Shown here one piece after another: positions 33,255 through 42,107 of a stretch of 64,000 nucleotides of DNA. Below the pieces are notes generated by a model. The model was not told the origin of the DNA and ran no database searches. It saw nothing but the letters and a program-made list of their open reading frames with translations. Source of the stretch: Gp6-AA40 sp035649635 (lineage in GTDB: Bacteria; Acidobacteriota; Vicinamibacteria; Vicinamibacterales; UBA2999); the NCBI GenBank assembly GCA_035649635.1, contig DASRJE010000059.1, positions 27,113-91,112 on the forward strand. The letters are read 5' to 3'. Made by a program: the position numbers and the translations under genes. Within the stretch, counting starts at the first letter, position 1. Every line of letters starts with the position of its first letter.

Positions 33255-34502
33255 CTACGCCGCGGCCGTCCGGACCGTTGAGGGAACGGTTGGTCCCTGC
33301 ATAACGGGTTCCCACCGGGAGACGATATAGCGCGCCAGGTCGGCGGTCAGCAGGGCTTGCGAGACTTGCGGGCCCAGGTGGAGGCCGGCATCGAGCACAG
33401 AGGCCGTCAATTGCTGCGCAATTGCGTCCTCGATCCAAAGTCGGCTGACGACGGCTCCGTGATGGGCAAGTCGCACTGTGCCGATGGGCTCACCAAACCA
33501 GGTGATACGCAGGCGGACAGCGTCATAGCCGGCCGCGTCCGAAATTGGGACGACACCGTCTCGCAGGTCAATATGGCGATCGAGCGTCCGCACCAGGCCA
33601 CGGCGCGCTGATGGGTGCGGTGCCGGTGCGACCGCGGGGGTTCGCACCAGGGCGGCTGGCTCCCACACTCGTGTGTATCGTGCAGGCAATGCCCCACCTG
33701 GACGCCAGTACGCGACGTTGCAACTGGCACGCTCCAACGCACGCTGAGTGGCGCCATCGATCGATTCGTAGTCTGGGCGGACACGCCACCATTGCCGGCA
33801 GAACGGCGCGCCCGCGGGCAGGGTGGGCCGGAAAGGACGACGCAGCGACCGTGGAAGGGCAAGACCGCTGACCGTCATGACCTCCGGATCCGAGAGAAAG
33901 ACGTTCACCAGTGTAGAAACCCAGTTCCGGTCGACGATGGCGTCGCCATCGGTCACGGCGAGAATGTCTCCACGACACTCGGCGATGGCGCGACGGGACG
34001 CCATTCCAACACCAGGCGAGCTGCAGTACCTGATTTGGGGGTACCGCTCACCGATCAGCGCCTCGACGTTTTTGCGATCGTCGGACGCATCTATCAACAC
34101 GAGGTCGAGAGAGGGGTAAGCGAGACGCAATAGCGAATCGAGGCACGGTTGAAGTCGACTCGCGAGCGTCCGGTTACGTACGGCAACCGTGACGAGCGGC
34201 CCGGACGAGATCGAAGGCGGTGGAGACTGCAGGAGCGCTGTCGCGTCGATCGTCCGCAGCGGGCGGCCACCCTGGATGGCACGCTCCGCGAGCGGCAGCG
34301 CACAGGTCCAGGCATGCTGATGCAGGAATTGACGAACCAACGCGGCCCCGTCGAGACGGCCGTCCGTTACCCGACCGGCTCCCCAGCCGAGTGGACGTCC
34401 GTGCAGCCGGAAGAGGACAAGGGCGGATGGGCCTTCCGGCAGCGCCAAATCACTCAGTTTTCGGGTTATCTCAAAATCGACGACCGACGCGCCTGCTGAC
34501 AT
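33255..34502 (-). CDS. Family 2-type glycosyltransferase
   Basis: Glycosyltransferase-like protein (415 aa). The start at 34502 (MSAGASVVDFEITRKL) avoids overlap with the M61 gene. Residues about 1-100 are an extra N-terminal region. A GT-A core follows: LVTVAVRNRTLASRLQPCLDSLL, LDLVLIDASDD, GVGMASRRAIAECRGDILAVTDGDAIVD (DxD-like D185/D187), then ASCNVAYWRPG. The C-terminal 120 residues (HIDLRDGVVPISDAAGYDAVRLRITWFGEPIG) look like a separate sandwich-like module. No membrane helix, no other glycan genes nearby; acceptor and donor unknown. It follows the M61 gene by 110 bp on the same strand. Confidence 0.75.
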   Translation of the reverse strand: MSAGASVVDFEITRKLSDLALPEGPSALVLFRLHGRPLGWGAGRVTDGRLDGAALVRQFLHQHAWTCALPLAERAIQGGRPLRTIDATALLQSPPPSISSGPLVTVAVRNRTLASRLQPCLDSLLRLAYPSLDLVLIDASDDRKNVEALIGERYPQIRYCSSPGVGMASRRAIAECRGDILAVTDGDAIVDRNWVSTLVNVFLSDPEVMTVSGLALPRSLRRPFRPTLPAGAPFCRQWWRVRPDYESIDGATQRALERASCNVAYWRPGGALPARYTRVWEPAALVRTPAVAPAPHPSARRGLVRTLDRHIDLRDGVVPISDAAGYDAVRLRITWFGEPIGTVRLAHHGAVVSRLWIEDAIAQQLTASVLDAGLHLGPQVSQALLTADLARYIVSRWEPVMQGPTVPSTVRTAAA

Positions 34503-34612
34503 CCCCACGGTCCATTCTCCGGCGTGTGAGGATGTGCAAGAGTGATACCGAAAGGTGCGCACGAAATAGGTGGCATACTGTGAGGATTTCAGCCAATTCG
34601 GCGGCGCGAGGT

Positions 34613-36373
34613 TCAACCTGAGACAGCTGGATTTCCGCTTTGAGCGAGCCAGAAGTCCAAGATCGTGCGTTGTGCCGTCGAAGCTCTGGGATCGATTTCG
34701 AGCTGCCACGCTTTCAACGGTTCGGTTCCCAACAAGGCGTTGAGACGCATGAGTCGATCGCGGCGCGCCACGAGGATCGCCACTGGGTCGCCGGCCACAT
34801 ACTGCTCCATTCGCGCATCGAGTTGGTCGGCTCGTATCCTGAACTCGTCGATGGCCACGATCTCATCGTCGACGTTCAGACCAGCCTCGTATGCCGCCGT
34901 CCCTCGCCTCACCTGCGATACGAGCAACCGGCCGTTGTCGATCCGCGTGACGGCACCAAGCGTGGCTTTCCCTGGCAGTCTTCCACTGAGCGGCTCTGGT
35001 GTCTTGAAGCGCAAGCCGAGCACGTCGAGCGCTTCAGAGAAATCGAGTTCGCCCGTCCCTTCCAGCGCCGACTCCCAGAACGTCTCGAGCGTCGCGCCGG
35101 CGACGTCTTCCACCAGTGCGCGAAACTCGGGCTCGCTGTATCCGCGTGAGCCCGAATACCTCACGTACGCTGTCCTCATCACATCGTCCAGGCTTCGTTG
35201 TCCGCGCGAGACATGGCGAATTCTCATGTCGAGAAGAAACGCGACCACCGCACCCTTGATGTAATAACTCATCGAGGTGTTGGGAGAGTTTTCGTCCGGG
35301 CGATAGTGTTTGATCCATGCGTCGAACGAGGCGTTCGTCAGCGATTGCACGCCGCGTCCCGGAGTCGTCTGCAGCGCGTCGATTTTGTCCGAGAGCGAAG
35401 CCAGAAATTCCTCGCGCGTGGACAGTCCCGCACGGTGGAGAAGCAAGTCGCCGTAGTAGTCGGTGATGCCCTCGACGACCCAGAGACTACAAGTGTGCAC
35501 TTCACGCTCGTAATCGAATGGTCCGAGCTCAATTGGTCGCAGGCGTTTGCCGCTCCAGACGTGAAAGAGTTCATGGCTGGCGAGCTCGAGCCAACCAAGG
35601 TACGCCCGCCGCGTACGCGTCGCCCATCTGCTGGTCATCAACACCGCGGAGCTGGAATGCTCGAGACCACCGCCTCCTTCCGTAATCATGTTGATGCAGG
35701 TGTAGCTGTCGTAGGGGACCGTGCCCCAGAAGCGATGATGCTCCTGCGCAATGATCTCGAGATCGCGCGCGGCACGTGCGCCGTCGAACACACCCTCTTC
35801 GCCCTCGTCGACCAGCCGATGCGGTTTGCCGTCGATCGCGAATTCGTAGACGACTGGATTTCCCGCGAGAATGGGCGAGTCGACCAGCACGTCGTAGGTC
35901 GCCGCGGAATAGCGGTGTTCTGCACCAGCGATAACCGGCAGCGAGGTGATCGAGCGGCTCCACGTCGACGGCATGAGCACGGTGATTTCATGCGGCCGTT
36001 CATTCGATTCAGCCAACGTGAGGAACGTCGGGGCGCCGTTGATCAAGGCAAATCCTGATTCGATCCAGTTCGTTCGAACCGACATCTCTCGGCCGTACAC
36101 GCGATAGGTCACGACCACCGTTTCGGCGCCGCCGGTTGAGATCGTCCACCGATTCTTGCCGGTCTTGCGGATGAGCAACCCCGCACCGTCCGTCCCGGTC
36201 GCAGCGAGGTTCTCCACGTGACGCTCGTACTCTCGAATCAGATACGACCCCGGAGTCCAGATCGCCATCATCAGCTCTACCTGGTCGCTCCCGGCAGAGG
36301 GGACCTCTGTTCGTACTTCGACGTAGTGCGTGTGCGGCGCGGGGAAACTCAGGGTGTATCGAATCGGGTTCAT
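34613..36373 (-). CDS. M61 family metallopeptidase with C-terminal PDZ domain, no signal peptide
   Basis: Glycyl-aminopeptidase-type M61 enzyme (586 aa), presumably cytoplasmic because it starts directly with the N-terminal sandwich domain (MNPIRYTLSFPAPHTHYVEV). The gluzincin motif HELFH is at residues 267-271 (ASHELFHVWSGKRLRP) with the downstream Glu in VVEGITDYYGDLLLHRAG. A PDZ domain lies near 475-550 (LGAVTRIDNGRLLVSQVRRGTAAYEAGLNVDDEIVAI). A second, exported M61 gene is 3 kb away (39573-41459), so two compartments are covered. Divergent from the FAD oxidase gene across 130 bp containing heptamer repeats. Confidence 0.92.
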   Translation of the reverse strand: MNPIRYTLSFPAPHTHYVEVRTEVPSAGSDQVELMMAIWTPGSYLIREYERHVENLAATGTDGAGLLIRKTGKNRWTISTGGAETVVVTYRVYGREMSVRTNWIESGFALINGAPTFLTLAESNERPHEITVLMPSTWSRSITSLPVIAGAEHRYSAATYDVLVDSPILAGNPVVYEFAIDGKPHRLVDEGEEGVFDGARAARDLEIIAQEHHRFWGTVPYDSYTCINMITEGGGGLEHSSSAVLMTSRWATRTRRAYLGWLELASHELFHVWSGKRLRPIELGPFDYEREVHTCSLWVVEGITDYYGDLLLHRAGLSTREEFLASLSDKIDALQTTPGRGVQSLTNASFDAWIKHYRPDENSPNTSMSYYIKGAVVAFLLDMRIRHVSRGQRSLDDVMRTAYVRYSGSRGYSEPEFRALVEDVAGATLETFWESALEGTGELDFSEALDVLGLRFKTPEPLSGRLPGKATLGAVTRIDNGRLLVSQVRRGTAAYEAGLNVDDEIVAIDEFRIRADQLDARMEQYVAGDPVAILVARRDRLMRLNALLGTEPLKAWQLEIDPRASTAQRTILDFWLAQSGNPAVSG

Positions 36374-36427
36374 GGCTGCGGGCTACAGGCAATGGGCTGC
36401 GAGTACTGGATACGATTCCAGGAACGA

Positions 36428-36482
36428 TCCGGATCCCGAGCCCCGGATCCCGAGTCCCGTTCCCGAGTCCCGGATCCCGAAC
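36428..36482. repeat. CCCGAGT/CCGGATC heptanucleotide repeat in a divergent promoter region
   Basis: The run CCGGATC CCGAGCC CCGGATC CCGAGTC CCGTTC CCGAGTC CCGGATC CCGA is period 7 with one 6-mer. It sits between the divergent M61 and FAD-oxidase genes, ending 21 bp before the oxidase ATG, so it may overlap promoter or operator sequence of either gene. Confidence 0.7.
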
Positions 36483-36503
36483 TAGCATACTGAAGAGCGC
36501 GCG

Positions 36504-38039
36504 ATGTCCCATCGGATCAAGGCCCGGCGAGCCGCCGCTGCACTGCCGCCTCAGATTGAGCGCGATCAGGCGATCGTGTCGTCGTTTCTGAGCGACGCGG
36601 CGCATGTGCCTGGCGGATTTGCCGACGGTGTCGCGTTCCCTCGAGATGAAGCCGAAGCCGCGTCGCTCGTCGCTCACGCCACGCGTGTGTTGCCCGTGGG
36701 CGCACAGTCCTCGCTCACGGGCGGCGCGACGCCGCGCGGCGACGTCGTTCTCAGCACGCGTGCGCTGACGACGCTCGGCAAGCCCTCGAAGGGATGCATT
36801 CGCGCCGGCGCAGGCGTTGCCCTCAACGTGCTTCAACGCTCCCTTGCGGCGGAGGCGCTGTACTACCCGCCAGTCCCCACGTTTGACGGCGCATTCGTTG
36901 GTGGCACCATCGCGACCAACGCCGCCGGAGCCGCCACCTTCAAACACGGCTCCACGCGTCGATGGATCGAAGCGGCAACCATCGTCCTGGCGAGCGGCGA
37001 CATCCTGGACGTGGCGCGCGGCGACACGCGCGCGAGCACGGATGGTTGGTTCGAGATCGAGCTCACAACTGGCGAGGTTCGACGTGTCCCGGTGCCTCGT
37101 TACACCATGCCCGAAGTCTCCAAGCTTTCGGCGGGCTACTACGCGAAGCCCGGGATGGATCTGATCGACCTCTTCATCGGATCGGAAGGAACGCTCGGCG
37201 TCGTAATCGAGGCGGCGCTCAGGGTCGTCGCGCGGCCGCGTCGCATGGCGGCGCTCATCCGCTGCGCCAACGATGGGCAAGCCGTCGCGTTGACCGCGGC
37301 GCTTCGAGACAACGCGTCATCAGCGTGGAAGAACGAGGGCCCCCTCGACGTTGCCGCGATCGAGTACATGGACACAAGAGCCCTTCGCGCCGTGCCCGAC
37401 GATGCATTCGCTCGGGCGGGCGTGACCCGTCCGTCCGGACAATCGGTGATGCTCCTCGTGCAGATCGAAATCGGGGCGGATGAGGAATCCGCGCTCGGCC
37501 GCCTGCACTCAGTGTTGACGTCGGCTGGAATCGAAGACGACCCTTATCTTGCCCTCGCTGGCGACGACCGCGGCGCCGACAGATTATTCAATCTGCGCGA
37601 GTCTGTTCCGGCGAGCGTCAACGCCATTGTCGCCGCCACGAAACAGGCACATCCCGACGTCGAGAAGACGGCGGGGGACATGATCGTGCCATTCGATCGC
37701 CTGGCGGAGTCGATCGAGTTGTATCGGACGACCTTCGAGAGTCGCGGCATCGATTACGCGATCTGGGGCCACGTGTCTGACGGGAACCTTCACCCGAACG
37801 TCGTACCACACAGCTTCGAGGATGTACGCCGAGGCCGCGAGGCAATCCTCGAAATGGCCCGCCGTGTTGTCGCAATGGGAGGCGCGCCACTTGCCGAACA
37901 TGGCGTCGGCCGAAGCGCGCTGAAACAGCAGTTGCTGCGCGAGCTGTACGGGGCCGAGGGAATCGACCAGATGCGCGCCGTCAAGCGGGCGCTCGACCCG
38001 GAGTGCAAGCTCGCGCCCGGCGTGTTGTTCCCCCCGTAG
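36504..38039 (+). CDS. FAD-linked oxidase, D-lactate dehydrogenase/glycolate oxidase-like
   Basis: Flavoprotein (511 aa) of the GlcD/D-lactate dehydrogenase (cytochrome) group, oxidising a 2-hydroxy acid. The FAD-binding domain shows VLPVGAQSSLTGGATPRGDVVLSTRAL, FVGGTIATNAAGAATFKHGSTRRWIEA and DLFIGSEGTLGVVIEAALRV. The C-terminal domain has the substrate/metal segments YAIWGHVSDGNLHPNVVPHSF and LAEHGVGRSALK, with the family end PECKLAPGVLFPP. No CCG/FeS partner gene is adjacent. The stop codon TAG is part of the GTAG head of a REP element. Confidence 0.9.
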   Translation: MSHRIKARRAAAALPPQIERDQAIVSSFLSDAAHVPGGFADGVAFPRDEAEAASLVAHATRVLPVGAQSSLTGGATPRGDVVLSTRALTTLGKPSKGCIRAGAGVALNVLQRSLAAEALYYPPVPTFDGAFVGGTIATNAAGAATFKHGSTRRWIEAATIVLASGDILDVARGDTRASTDGWFEIELTTGEVRRVPVPRYTMPEVSKLSAGYYAKPGMDLIDLFIGSEGTLGVVIEAALRVVARPRRMAALIRCANDGQAVALTAALRDNASSAWKNEGPLDVAAIEYMDTRALRAVPDDAFARAGVTRPSGQSVMLLVQIEIGADEESALGRLHSVLTSAGIEDDPYLALAGDDRGADRLFNLRESVPASVNAIVAATKQAHPDVEKTAGDMIVPFDRLAESIELYRTTFESRGIDYAIWGHVSDGNLHPNVVPHSFEDVRRGREAILEMARRVVAMGGAPLAEHGVGRSALKQQLLRELYGAEGIDQMRAVKRALDPECKLAPGVLFPP

Positions 38040-38125
38040 GGTGGGTCTTGCTTTTGAGACCCGCCGGGTCTTGTTCTTTGGACCCGCCGTTTTCTGGCGG
38101 GTCTACAAACCAAGACCCGCCCTAC
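38036..38125. repeat. BIME-like inverted REP pair with a third internal hairpin
   Basis: The outer arms GTAGGGTGGGTCTTG (38036-38050) and CAAGACCCGCCCTAC (38111-38125) are complementary with one mismatch, each beginning with GTAG on its own strand. Inside lie hairpins GGGTCT/AGACCC (38043-38062), GGGTC/GACCC (38066-38085) and GGCGGGTC/GACCCGCC (38096-38121). It fills the gap between the converging FAD oxidase and M18 genes. The left GTAG contains the oxidase stop codon and the right one is 3 bp from the M18 stop. Probable bidirectional terminator as well. Confidence 0.7.
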
Positions 38126-38127
38126 GA

Positions 38128-39555
38128 TTACGATCCAAAGAACGCCGAGAACCCACGCCGCAGGTGCCACAGATCAACCTTCGACGACACCTCGAATGGC
38201 GAGTGCATGCTGACGAGTCCGACGCCGACGTCCATGACTTCCATGTTCTGCCCGGCGAACCACGCGGCAATCGTCCCTCCGCCATAACCAGCGTCGTACG
38301 AGTGTGTCTGCCAGCGCACCTTCTCGCGGTCGAAGAACCCACGTACCTTCGCAAAGTATTCCGAGTTGGTCTCACGACCCGCGCCGTACTCCTTCACGAC
38401 CAGGCCGTAGCCGAGACGCGAGGTCAGGGCCGGATTCTGCGGCTGCGGGAACAGCGGGTTGATCGCCGTGGTGCAGTCCGACACGAGCACGTTCGTCTTC
38501 GCGTAAGTACGCCGCAGCGAGAGCGGGTTGAAGTCTTTGCCCTGCTGCGCCATCAGCATCTCGGACACGAGTGTGCTGAACCACTCAGAGTTGACGCCCG
38601 TATTCCACGAGCTGACCTCTTCGTTGTTGACGGCATACGCTACGGATGTGTAACGCGGCGTCTTGACGTCCGCGATCGCGCGAAGGCTGACGTACGCGGT
38701 GACTCTGTCGTCCTGACCGTATGCACCGATGAGCGCCCGATCGAGACCCACGTCACGCGGCATGGTCGCGGGCACGATCTGCAAATCGGCTGATAGAAAA
38801 TCACGCGCCGTGATCCCGTACTTCTGATGCAGCAAGCCGAGCACGCGATCGGTCGCGGTCCGCTGACCGGCGGCGGCGTCGGGAGGCATCGAGCCGATCA
38901 GCGGGTCGAGCTCCTCGGTTCGAATCACGTCAGGCTGCAGCCGGTTTCGGAAATCGCGATCGACGTGAGGCGCCAGATCGGTGATGAGCAGCACCGGATC
39001 GCCAGCGGAGTTGCCAATGTCTATCCACGCCGTGGTGCCATCGGCCTTGTCGACTCGCCCCGTGATCGCCAGTGGCACATTGACCCACTGATAGTTCTTG
39101 ATGCCGCCGTGCACCTGAGTGTCGATCAGCACGGCCTGCTGGCTCTCGCGAAAAGGCTTGGTCTTGAACTCGATCCGCGGCGAGTCGATGTGCGTATTGA
39201 CGATGCGCAGGCCGTTTTCGAGGGGTTCGGTGCCAACGACCCACAACACCATCGTCCGATCGCGATTGATGGCATACCACCGGGTGCCCGGCTTCATCGC
39301 GCCCGCTGTCGTTCCGAAATCCCACTTCCGGAATCCGTTGGTTTCGGCAAATTGTGTCGCGCCGCGCACGAAGAGCATCTCGGACTTCGCCTGACCCAGG
39401 AACGTCTTCACGTCCTCGCCAAACTTCTGCACCTGCTCCTGATCCGCCGGCGTCAACTCAGGCCACGCATTCGCGAAGCCGACGTCCTGCGCTCGTGTCG
39501 TGGCCGACAGAACGAGGCACAGCAACGCTACGATTCCGCCACTCACACGCTTCAT
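38128..39555 (-). CDS. M18 family aminopeptidase, exported
   Basis: M18 (aspartyl aminopeptidase-like) metallopeptidase of 475 aa with a signal peptide (MKRVSGGIVALLCLVLSATTRA). This is unusual because classical M18 enzymes are cytosolic. The start at 39555 follows GTGAGG; the frame is open 17 codons upstream. Metal-site segments are LRIVNTHIDSPRIEFK, GAYGQDDRVTAYVSLRAI, VAYAVNNEEVSSWNTGVNSEWF and SYDAGYGGGTIAAWFAG with LVSMHSPFEVSSKVD at the end. It follows the exported M61 gene by 17 bp, pointing to a periplasmic peptide-degrading pair. Confidence 0.88.
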   Translation of the reverse strand: MKRVSGGIVALLCLVLSATTRAQDVGFANAWPELTPADQEQVQKFGEDVKTFLGQAKSEMLFVRGATQFAETNGFRKWDFGTTAGAMKPGTRWYAINRDRTMVLWVVGTEPLENGLRIVNTHIDSPRIEFKTKPFRESQQAVLIDTQVHGGIKNYQWVNVPLAITGRVDKADGTTAWIDIGNSAGDPVLLITDLAPHVDRDFRNRLQPDVIRTEELDPLIGSMPPDAAAGQRTATDRVLGLLHQKYGITARDFLSADLQIVPATMPRDVGLDRALIGAYGQDDRVTAYVSLRAIADVKTPRYTSVAYAVNNEEVSSWNTGVNSEWFSTLVSEMLMAQQGKDFNPLSLRRTYAKTNVLVSDCTTAINPLFPQPQNPALTSRLGYGLVVKEYGAGRETNSEYFAKVRGFFDREKVRWQTHSYDAGYGGGTIAAWFAGQNMEVMDVGVGLVSMHSPFEVSSKVDLWHLRRGFSAFFGS

Positions 39556-39572
39556 CGCTACCTCACCGATTT

Positions 39573-41459
39573 TCAGAACGAATTCCTTGCCAACGAGCTC
39601 AACCATGCCTCACGGAAACGCCGCTGTGCCTCGGTGAGCCCCTGCCCTGCTTCTTCTATCGGCACGAGCTCCAGTCGGGGATCATCTCCCAGCTTCAGCG
39701 CCGTCGATATTCGGGCGCCGCGACGCTCATAGATGACGGGCAGAGGCTCGCTCGGTTTGCGCGCGGCGACAAGCTTGTCAACGTCGGCCGAACGCGTCAC
39801 TTTCGTTCCCCCGACTGACACCAGTACGTCCTCGCGCTCGAGCCCCGCCTGATACGCCGGCGACCCATACGGGACGTCAGCCGCGATGCGAACACCAGCC
39901 GGGTCGTCTTGCAACGTCAGCTCCCCGGCGAAGGCGCGCCCAGAGTTGGTCTTCACCAGGATGCCCGCTCGTCCCAGCAGACGCGCGTAATCGAGGACCT
40001 CATGCCCCTCGACATACCGGGCAAAGAAATCCAGTGCAAACGCCGCGTCACCCGCGATGGTGCCCAGCACGGACTTCAAGTCGTCGATCGTGTACGGCGT
40101 CTCGACATATCCAGGGACGTTCGTTCCAGGTCGGCCGAACTTCTCCCAGAGCGCTCGCATGAAATGGTCGAGCGTCACCTTGCCGTCGGTCCGATCGCGC
40201 AACGACAGATCGAGGCCAAGCCCGAGCGCCGTGCCCCACGTGTAATACGAAATGTAGGTGTTCGAGAAATTGGTCTGGTCGATCGACGCCGCGGAATCCA
40301 CGAAGGGCGCCATCCGGCTCATCTCGACGGCCGAACGAATCTGACGCGCAGGGCTGGTCGTGATCTTCTCGATCGCGTCACCCATGTCGCGAGTGAAGGC
40401 ACGGAGAGTCGTCAGGCCGGTACGCTTCATCGTGAGCGGGCCGTAATAACTGGTGAAGCCCTCGGCGAACCAGAGCTCGCCAGACATGTTCGTCTCTTCC
40501 AGGTTGAAAGGCTCGAGCGACTTCGGCCTGATGCGCTCCACGTTCCAGGTATGGAAGAACTCGTGCGCGACGGTGTCGAGCAGGTTGAGCCGGCTGATTT
40601 GAATCGCGGACGCGGATGTGAGCACGGTGCTGTTGCGATGCTCCATGCCGTCTCCGTGTGCCCACGGCAGGTAGTCGGCGATGAAGGTATAGGTGTTCCC
40701 TTCGAACGGCGGGTACTCACCGAATACGTGCCGGGCTTCTCTCACGATGGCCTCGACGCCTCGCACCAGACCGTCCACGTCGGCGTCGGTGCCCTGGTGA
40801 TGCACCGCGACTCGAAAGACCGGCGTTCGCCGATCGTCCGGCACGGTAAAGGACCGCAGCGTGAACTGGCTGAACTCCGATGGGCTGTCCATCAGGTATT
40901 GCAGGTTGGGAGCGGTGAACGACAGCCCGTCGCTGCCTGGTGAGAGCTGCGTCGCGACCCGCCACGATGTCCCGGTCGGACGTTCGAAGCGGACGGTCAT
41001 CGGCCGGCGCTCGAAGCCGCGCGCCCACATGATTGCCGCGGGCATGTTGATATGCGCGTGCGACGAGTCGACAGCGAGATAGGTGCCGTCCAGGCGATCG
41101 CCAAACACGCGATAGGTCACACGCACCGTGCCCGAGTGGTTGGTCACATCCCATTCGTGTGGGTTGGAACGCGACACGGTGAGTGGCTGACCCGCTTCGT
41201 CCGTGATGCGGACGTCGAACACGTTCTTCGCAAACTCGTGAAGCGCGTATCGGCCCGGCGACGAGCGGCTCATGCGCAATTCGAGCGGACCAGGCGGCAC
41301 GGTCGTAAACGTCGCCTCTACCTGCATCAGGTGGTGTGCCGCTTCGGGAAATGAGAGGACGTAGGCCACCGGGGTCTGCGTATGAACGGCCGGTTGCCAG
41401 AGAAGGAACAGCAGGAACGCGACCACCGTAAGCCGGTGAGCCATGGGCGATGCTAGCAT
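39573..41459 (-). CDS. M61 family metallopeptidase with PDZ domain, exported
   Basis: Exported M61 peptidase (628 aa). ATG 41459 has AAGGGG upstream; ATG 41444 is an alternative and both precede the signal segment (AHRLTVVAFLLFLLWQPAVHT). An N-terminal sandwich domain is followed by the catalytic domain with HEFFH at residues 299-303 (TVAHEFFHTWNVERIRPK) and the Glu in LWFAEGFTSYYGPL. The C-terminal PDZ region reads VRIAADVPYGSPAYQAGLEREDVLVSVGG. It is distantly paralogous to the cytosolic M61 at 34613-36373 and probably shares an operon with the M18 aminopeptidase. Confidence 0.92.
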   Translation of the reverse strand: MLASPMAHRLTVVAFLLFLLWQPAVHTQTPVAYVLSFPEAAHHLMQVEATFTTVPPGPLELRMSRSSPGRYALHEFAKNVFDVRITDEAGQPLTVSRSNPHEWDVTNHSGTVRVTYRVFGDRLDGTYLAVDSSHAHINMPAAIMWARGFERRPMTVRFERPTGTSWRVATQLSPGSDGLSFTAPNLQYLMDSPSEFSQFTLRSFTVPDDRRTPVFRVAVHHQGTDADVDGLVRGVEAIVREARHVFGEYPPFEGNTYTFIADYLPWAHGDGMEHRNSTVLTSASAIQISRLNLLDTVAHEFFHTWNVERIRPKSLEPFNLEETNMSGELWFAEGFTSYYGPLTMKRTGLTTLRAFTRDMGDAIEKITTSPARQIRSAVEMSRMAPFVDSAASIDQTNFSNTYISYYTWGTALGLGLDLSLRDRTDGKVTLDHFMRALWEKFGRPGTNVPGYVETPYTIDDLKSVLGTIAGDAAFALDFFARYVEGHEVLDYARLLGRAGILVKTNSGRAFAGELTLQDDPAGVRIAADVPYGSPAYQAGLEREDVLVSVGGTKVTRSADVDKLVAARKPSEPLPVIYERRGARISTALKLGDDPRLELVPIEEAGQGLTEAQRRFREAWLSSLARNSF

Positions 41460-41482
41460 TCTCGTTCGCCCCTTCGCACCCC

Positions 41483-42052
41483 CTAGAGTTTCCATTGCCT
41501 TAATACGTGTCGGCACGTGCAGAACTTCCCCAGGTGACACGCCGCGATCGTGGTCGCCTCGAAGGTCATTCGTTCGACAGCGGGCAATCTCGCCGCGTGT
41601 CCCAACGTGATGTGCGGTGTGAAAGCGGCGTAGCTCGAGGTGCGACGAAAGCCCGAGACCCAGGCGACGTCGCCGTCTCGGGCAATGCCGCCGAAGAACG
41701 CGTCCACCGTACCGTCAGGTCGCTCGAATGGCGCCAGCGTGTCCATCAAACGACAGTGGAGGTCTGTCAGGGCTGGCGTCAGCTCGATTGACATCCAGAT
41801 AGCGGTGCTCCGGCCAGGGCCGGTGACGGTCAGCGGCAATGCCGCAACGCTCGTCAGCATCGTGCCAATGCGATCGAGCGCATCGTCGAGGCGTTCGGCC
41901 GGCACGAACTGCTGCGTGAGCGTGATATGTGGCAACACATCGCCACCTAACAGCAGGCCCAAGGACTCGTTCCGCGGGAGCGTCGCGCTCAGCTCGATCG
42001 CGCGCGTCGCGACTTCGGGTGGCGGCAGGATGGCAACGTCGATGGCGATCAC
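41483..42052 (-). CDS. 2H phosphodiesterase / 2'-5' RNA ligase-like protein
   Basis: LigT-type 2H phosphoesterase (189 aa). The two catalytic HxT motifs are present: PHITLTQQF (His 42) and FTPHITLGHAARLP (His 147). The start is taken as GTG at 42052 (MIAIDVAILPPPE), the usual family opening; the frame extends upstream into the permease gene without reason. The substrate could be RNA 2'-5' linkages or cyclic phosphates. It lies 23 bp before the exported M61 gene and 55 bp after the permease stop, all on the minus strand, so it may be co-transcribed with either. Confidence 0.82.
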   Translation of the reverse strand: MIAIDVAILPPPEVATRAIELSATLPRNESLGLLLGGDVLPHITLTQQFVPAERLDDALDRIGTMLTSVAALPLTVTGPGRSTAIWMSIELTPALTDLHCRLMDTLAPFERPDGTVDAFFGGIARDGDVAWVSGFRRTSSYAAFTPHITLGHAARLPAVERMTFEATTIAACHLGKFCTCRHVLRQWKL

Positions 42053-42107
42053 CAGAGCCGAAGTGTAGCCGGAGATCTTCGGGACTCCGTAGCAGCCAGG
42101 CGCGGGA

